From NCBI GenBank assembly GCA_031554275.1, contig JAVBKB010000092.1:1-10458 (forward strand): 10,458 nucleotides of DNA, read 5' to 3'. The position numbers and the translations under genes are program-made. Below, in pieces: positions 7,275-10,458 of this stretch; positions within the stretch are counted from its first letter, which is position 1; each line of letters begins with the position of its first letter. This DNA comes from JAVBKB01 sp031554275 (GTDB lineage Bacteria; Bacillota; Bacilli; JARBTR01). The notes under the pieces were generated by a model, which saw only the letters and a list, made by a program, of their open reading frames with translations, did no database searches and had not been told where the DNA came from.

Positions 7275-8504
7275 TTAGTCTATATAAGCTAATTGATACA
7301 AGCCTTTGATGAGCAGCTCTACGCCCTTAACGAGGTCTTCAATTTCAGTGAATTCATCTGGGTTATGACTGATTCCATCGTGACTTGGAACAAAAATCAT
7401 TGCAGTAGGTACATGAATTGCAAATATTTGCGAATCATGTCCAGCTCCACTGTGCATGACTTTGTAATTCATATTTTCTTTTTTAGCTTCAGTTTCTAAC
7501 ATACCAACAAGTTTAGTATCCATTGGTACAGGTTTTTCATTCATCCACATGTCCACATCGATCTCAACTTTAATTTTCTGCTGGACATCTTCAATGATCT
7601 TTTCAATCTCCTTAGTGAACTTAGCCAAAACTTCAGCATCAGTATGTCTAGTATCCAAAGTGAACAATGTCTCTCCAGGTACAACATTAACGATATTTGG
7701 TTTTGCAGTAATTGATCCAACCGTTGCTACAAGTGGCTCACCAAATTCAATTGCTTTCTCCATTACACGGTGAATAATTTCACTCGCTGCATGCATAGTA
7801 TCTTTACGATATTTCATTGGTGTTGTGCCAGCATGATTTGATTGACCCTTAATCGTTATGTTAAAACGACGTTGCCCAACGATATAATTAACAATACCAA
7901 CTGATTTCTTCTCAATCTCTAGAACAGCGCCTTGTTCAATATGAATCTCCAAGAAAGCCTTTATGTCTTGACGAATAGGTTTGTTCTCATCACGGAAATC
8001 AAAACCAGCTTTACGCATTGCCTCAGTGAAAATAATTCCGTCTCCATCTTTGATTTTCGATACATCTTCTTTCTTAGCTAGACCAAAAATATTCTTTGAT
8101 CCCCAAAAAACAAACGGAAAACGGCTTCCTTCTTCCTCAGCAAGTGAGATAACTTCTAAGTTTCGAAGTGGTTGACCATAATTCTCAACTAGAAATTGAA
8201 TAGCTAACATTCCAGCCACAATCCCATATTGACCATCATAGATACCGCCATTTCTCACAGTATCAATATGAGAACCAGTTGCGACAGTTTCATCTTTATA
8301 CTTACTACCTTCTACTTTTCCAAAAAGATTTCCAACTTCATCGAAATTGGTTTTGATTCCCATTTGTTTCAATTCTTTTTCGACATACTTTTGTGCATCA
8401 ACCCATTCAGGTTTGTAGAGTAGTCGAGTTACACCTCGAGTTTCTTTTCCGTAATACTCGATATTTGTTAATAACTCAATAATCCGTTTTCCTACTGCAC
8501 TCAT
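7275..8504 (-). CDS. allC: Allantoate amidohydrolase
   Basis: AllC hydrolyses allantoate to (S)-ureidoglycine, carbon dioxide and ammonia. It is a cytoplasmic M20-family amidohydrolase with two metal ions and dimerises through an inserted domain. The 409 residues match the family length. Metal and catalytic motifs are complete: TGSHIDTV with His79, GIYDGQYG with Asp90, AEEEGSRF with Glu124/Glu125, EIHIEQG with His188, and SHDGISHNPDE with His380. The dimerisation domain spans about 208-325, with GQSNHAGTTPM (220-230) and the substrate-site loop SGAGHD (352-357). N-carbamoyl-L-amino-acid hydrolases and ureidoglycolate hydrolases have nearly the same fold and motifs; the neighbouring allE and allFGH genes make allantoate the most likely substrate. 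The start has a GGAG signal at 8513-8516. The gene lies 62 bases after the hydrogenase-like gene and 19 bases before allF. Confidence 0.9.
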   Translation of the reverse strand: MSAVGKRIIELLTNIEYYGKETRGVTRLLYKPEWVDAQKYVEKELKQMGIKTNFDEVGNLFGKVEGSKYKDETVATGSHIDTVRNGGIYDGQYGIVAGMLAIQFLVENYGQPLRNLEVISLAEEEGSRFPFVFWGSKNIFGLAKKEDVSKIKDGDGIIFTEAMRKAGFDFRDENKPIRQDIKAFLEIHIEQGAVLEIEKKSVGIVNYIVGQRRFNITIKGQSNHAGTTPMKYRKDTMHAASEIIHRVMEKAIEFGEPLVATVGSITAKPNIVNVVPGETLFTLDTRHTDAEVLAKFTKEIEKIIEDVQQKIKVEIDVDMWMNEKPVPMDTKLVGMLETEAKKENMNYKVMHSGAGHDSQIFAIHVPTAMIFVPSHDGISHNPDEFTEIEDLVKGVELLIKGLYQLAYID

Positions 8505-8566
8505 TTTTTTCGCTCCATTCCTATATAAACTAATTTTTAAAAAAATTATGTTAATCCATTATTGGT

Positions 8567-9421
8567 CTATTTTTTCTTACCAGTGAAGCCGCCTTTATCC
8601 CAGAAACCTTTTTCCGAACATCCAATACACGGAAAATTAGCGACAATTGGTGAGCCACCAGTTCCATTCCAGCCGATCGTTTCGCAAGCGTTAAATGCAG
8701 TCGGTCCTTTGCATCCTACCTTGAACAAACAATAACCAGTTTCCTCTTCGAAGCTTTCAGCAAAAAGCTTTTGATCGAAATAAGGTTTTCGGTGACAGGC
8801 CATATGCACTGTTGTTCCATAGAAAGCCTTTGGTCGAAGTTTCTTATCTAACTCTGGCAATTCTCCATGAAAGTGAACATGCAACAGGGTCCCAACAATA
8901 ACTTCTGCAATTGGCGGACATCCCGTTACGAGTGCGATTGGAACACCCTCAGGAATGATTTCTGTAATCGGAACCGAATTAGTTGGATTTGGCTCGGCAA
9001 CTGGAATTCCACCCCATGATGAACATGATCCAACAGCAATTACTGCCTTCGCATTCTTAGCAGCATGAATAATTTCTTGCTTAATTGATTTGCCAGCGAT
9101 CATGAGGAATTCATCATTTAGTGGCACACTACCCTCCACACAAAGCACATACTCACCTTTATACTGCTCGAAAACAGATTCCATATGTTCCTCGATTTGA
9201 TAACCACTAGCAACCGACAATAATTCACAATACTCTAATGATAGAAAATCTAATAGAGTAGTTAATGAAGTCGGCTCATGACTTCTGATGAAAGACTCCT
9301 TACATCCAGTACAATCCAATGCACTAATCCAAATAACAGGCAACCTCTTTGTGTCTTTCTTCTTCTCTAACAATTCCTGAGTAACATTTAATGAATCAAG
9401 CCAATTATACGTAACGCTCAT
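8567..9421 (-). CDS. [NiFe]-hydrogenase small subunit-like iron-sulfur protein, orphan
   Basis: This 284-residue protein is a full-length group-1-type [NiFe]-hydrogenase small subunit core, closest in motif wording to HybO/HyaA. The proximal [4Fe-4S] ligands are Cys37 and Cys40 (LDCTGCKES), Cys133 (GSCSSWGG) and Cys168 (TGCPP). The distal cluster has His206 and Cys209 (VHMACHRKP), Cys231 and Cys237 (GYCLFKVGCKGP). The medial [3Fe-4S] ligands are Cys246, Cys265 and Cys268 (FPCIGCSEKGFWD). The extra cysteines of oxygen-tolerant enzymes are absent: Gly39 and Gly138 stand in those places. There is no twin-arginine signal (28 polar residues precede the core) and no C-terminal membrane helix, so it should be cytosolic. 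Partner large subunit and hyp maturation genes are not in the window. It is the first gene of the allantoin operon, with AGGAGG 6 bases before its ATG. It may pair with a distant large subunit or serve as an electron carrier; its function here is unknown. Confidence 0.9.
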   Translation of the reverse strand: MSVTYNWLDSLNVTQELLEKKKDTKRLPVIWISALDCTGCKESFIRSHEPTSLTTLLDFLSLEYCELLSVASGYQIEEHMESVFEQYKGEYVLCVEGSVPLNDEFLMIAGKSIKQEIIHAAKNAKAVIAVGSCSSWGGIPVAEPNPTNSVPITEIIPEGVPIALVTGCPPIAEVIVGTLLHVHFHGELPELDKKLRPKAFYGTTVHMACHRKPYFDQKLFAESFEEETGYCLFKVGCKGPTAFNACETIGWNGTGGSPIVANFPCIGCSEKGFWDKGGFTGKKK

Positions 9422-9465
9422 CTTTATCCTCCTATTAACAGGTGTTTATTGGTGATATTTCTAAA

Positions 9466-9471
9466 ATTATA
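9466..9471 (-). promoter_or_regulatory. Candidate -10 box of the hydrogenase-allantoin operon
   Basis: A perfect minus-strand TATAAT at 9471-9466 would give a leader of about 38 bases before the ATG at 9421. The -35 position at 17-base spacing reads CTATTT, which is not a match. The same pattern, a good -10 and no -35, occurs before the permease and pucR. It suggests activator dependence; another start further upstream in this AT-rich region remains possible. Confidence 0.4.
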
Positions 9472-9688
9472 AAACTTAAAACTTCGTTAAATAGGTAATA
9501 CAAAATTCGGATTTTTTAAAAAAACAAACAACCTTTTTTAAAACAAAAATTTTTCCAGAAATCTTTGGGTGGTTTTTAGCAATAATAGATAAACAAATAC
9601 TGTACATCTTTTGCATGATTAATATAACAATATTCGTCAAAAAATGATAGTAAAATGTCGTTTTTTTTTTTAGAAAGCTGTGACAAGT

Positions 9689-9709
9689 TTTTGAACAACT
9701 TTTGAACAA
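9689..9709. repeat. Tandem TTTTGAACAA direct repeat with an 11-base period
   Basis: TTTTGAACAA occurs at 9689-9698 and again at 9700-9709, one base apart. A degenerate third unit, TGACAAG, stands just before it at 9681-9687. An 11-base period places the units on the same face of the helix, as in sites for head-to-tail regulator dimers. A TATAAA at 9711-9716 follows directly, so the repeat could overlie a plus-strand promoter, or act from a distance on the minus-strand operon. Confidence 0.4.
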
Positions 9710-9806
9710 ATATAAATTAGCTGTTTTAGGGCATTTCTTGCGATTTGCAACCGAACAATTTAGTCATAACTGTTAAAAAGACAAACTCATTAACAAAATA
9801 ATCTTA

Positions 9807-9859
9807 GAGATTTGGTAGGTCTTCCGATGCAATCTCATAAGTATACCGGAGGCTTTTTT
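9807..9859 (+). terminator. Candidate terminator or attenuator-like hairpins upstream of the reductase gene
   Basis: A stem of GTCTTC/G (9819-9826) with C/CGGAGGC (9846-9853), including two G-U pairs and one C/C mismatch, is followed by six T (9854-9859) on the plus strand. A second perfect 6-base stem, GAGATT (9807-9812) with AATCTC (9831-9836), encloses the left arm of the first. The two folds exclude each other, as in attenuators. No plus-strand gene ends upstream, so it would belong to a short untranslated transcript or leader. The stems are modest, so this is tentative. Confidence 0.35.
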
Positions 9860-9887
9860 GACAGTTTTAGATAAAATGTGCTAGAAT
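9858..9887 (+). promoter_or_regulatory. Sigma-A-type promoter of the reductase gene
   Basis: A perfect TTGACA (9858-9863) is followed after 18 bases by TAGAAT (9882-9887). Transcription would begin near 9894, giving a leader of about 40 bases to the ATG at 9934. Unlike the minus-strand promoters here it has both boxes, which fits a constitutive housekeeping gene. Its -35 overlaps the T-run of the hairpin just upstream. Confidence 0.75.
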
Positions 9888-9933
9888 TCTGCCGTGAACA
9901 AAAATTCTATTAATTTATTTCAAGGAGGACAAT

Positions 9934-10458
9934 ATGTCAGAAAAGAAAGTTTATGATGTAACTATCATAGGTGGAGGTCCAGCAGGAATGTTCGCTGCCT
10001 TTTATGGTGGCATGCGTCAAATGTCAGTGAAACTAATTGAGTGCCTACCACAGCTTGGAGGTCAGTTATCAGCACTTTATCCTGAAAAGTACATTTATGA
10101 TGTTGCAGGATACCCAAAGATTCGTGCGCAAGAGTTAGTTGATAATCTTGCAAAACAAATGGAAGCATTTGAACAAACTATTTGTTTAAATCAATCTGTT
10201 GAAAATGTAGTGAAACAAGAAGATGGTAGCTTTTTAATTACAACTGATAAAGAAACACACTACACAAAATCCGTCATTATTGCAGCTGGTAATGGTGCAT
10301 TCCAACCAAGAAGACTTGAACTTGAAGAAGCTGCTAAGTATGAAGACAAAAACATGCATTATTTTGTTAATGACATGGAACAATTTAGAGATAAGAATGT
10401 AGTCGTTTTTGGCGGTGGCGATTCAGCCGTTGACTGGGCGCTAATGTTAGAACCAATC
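9934..10458 (+). CDS. Ferredoxin--NADP+ reductase, TrxB-like (YumC family), N-terminal part (partial)
   Basis: This is the first 175 residues of a flavoprotein that passes electrons between NADPH and ferredoxin or flavodoxin in the cytoplasm. The FAD-binding motif TIIGGGPAGMFAAFYGGMR lies at 10-28, LGGQLSALYPEKYIYDV at 41-57, and AAGNGAFQPRRLE at 117-129. The NADP-binding motif FGGGDSAVDWAL (159-170) comes near the right edge. The CxxC redox pair found in this part of thioredoxin reductases is missing, and the wording LPQLGGQLSALYPEK is typical of the YumC-type ferredoxin reductases, about 330 residues when complete. The ATG follows AAGGAGG (9922-9928) with a 5-base gap, behind a good promoter. 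It is divergent from the allantoin operon and probably an unrelated housekeeping gene, though a redox link with the neighbouring iron-sulfur protein is conceivable. Confidence 0.9.
   Translation, partial: MSEKKVYDVTIIGGGPAGMFAAFYGGMRQMSVKLIECLPQLGGQLSALYPEKYIYDVAGYPKIRAQELVDNLAKQMEAFEQTICLNQSVENVVKQEDGSFLITTDKETHYTKSVIIAAGNGAFQPRRLELEEAAKYEDKNMHYFVNDMEQFRDKNVVVFGGGDSAVDWALMLEPI

Larger units (their letters stand above)
9422..9933. other. AT-rich divergent intergenic region
   Basis: About 512 bases separate the minus-strand allantoin operon from the plus-strand reductase. The left 300 bases are extremely AT-rich, with a T11 run (9661-9671 and neighbours) and several A-runs. The one open frame, about 77 codons on the minus strand, starts with TTG, has no ribosome binding site and looks like low-complexity chance. 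The region contains the candidate operon -10 (9466-9471), a tandem TTTTGAACAA repeat (9689-9709), competing hairpins before a T-run (9807-9859) and the reductase promoter (9858-9887). Confidence 0.6.

Noticed and set aside
8567..9421. Oxygen-tolerant hydrogenase with a [4Fe-3S] proximal cluster
   Set aside because: The two supernumerary cysteines are glycines here (CTGC and SCSSWGG), so a standard proximal cluster is expected.
9476..9709. Open frame of about 77 codons on the minus strand upstream of the hydrogenase-like gene
   Set aside because: It opens with TTG, has no ribosome binding site, and its lysine/phenylalanine-rich sequence follows simply from A- and T-runs.
9720..9933. T-box or known riboswitch before the reductase gene
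   Set aside because: I see no T-box specifier or GGTGGTACCGCG-type antiterminator and no known aptamer core; only modest hairpins are present.
9965..10168. Minus-strand open frame of 67 codons inside the reductase gene
   Set aside because: It is antisense to a clearly recognised coding region with intact FAD motifs.

Overview
The window is AT-rich, with strong GGAGG-type ribosome binding sites, sigma-A-like promoters and tightly packed genes. It looks like a low-GC Gram-positive bacterium (Bacillota). The PucR regulator and the TrxB-like ferredoxin-NADP reductase fit this, and a relative of the Lactobacillales (Carnobacteriaceae or Enterococcaceae) is my best but weakly supported guess. There is no insertion sequence, tRNA, rRNA or CRISPR array.

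Layout from left to right: the 5' part of an NCS1-family permease (minus strand, cut by the left edge); a 325-base regulatory gap; a pucR-type regulator (705-2378, minus); a short gap with a perfect 16-bp terminator hairpin; and then a minus-strand operon whose transcription order is hydrogenase small subunit (9421-8567), allC (8504-7275), allF/fdrA (7255-5561), allG/ylbE (5497-4235), allH/ylbF (4238-3354), allE (3336-2572). A 512-base AT-rich divergent gap follows, then the first 175 codons of a ferredoxin-NADP reductase on the plus strand.

The core is allantoin catabolism by the oxalurate/oxamate branch. A permease, probably for allantoin, imports the substrate. AllC converts allantoate to (S)-ureidoglycine and AllE converts that to (S)-ureidoglycolate. 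After oxidation to oxalurate (AllD, not in the window), AllFGH, the proposed oxamate carbamoyltransferase, would split it to oxamate and carbamoyl phosphate. Carbamate kinase could then make ATP from carbamoyl phosphate. Allantoinase, ureidoglycolate dehydrogenase and carbamate kinase are not seen here and may lie beyond the left edge.

The outstanding oddity is the first gene of the operon: a group-1-like [NiFe]-hydrogenase small subunit with all eleven Fe-S cluster ligands. It has no Tat signal, no membrane anchor and no large subunit beside it, and it sits in the same transcription unit as the allantoin genes. This suggests an electron-transfer partner in a purine pathway, or a hydrogenase whose large subunit is encoded elsewhere.
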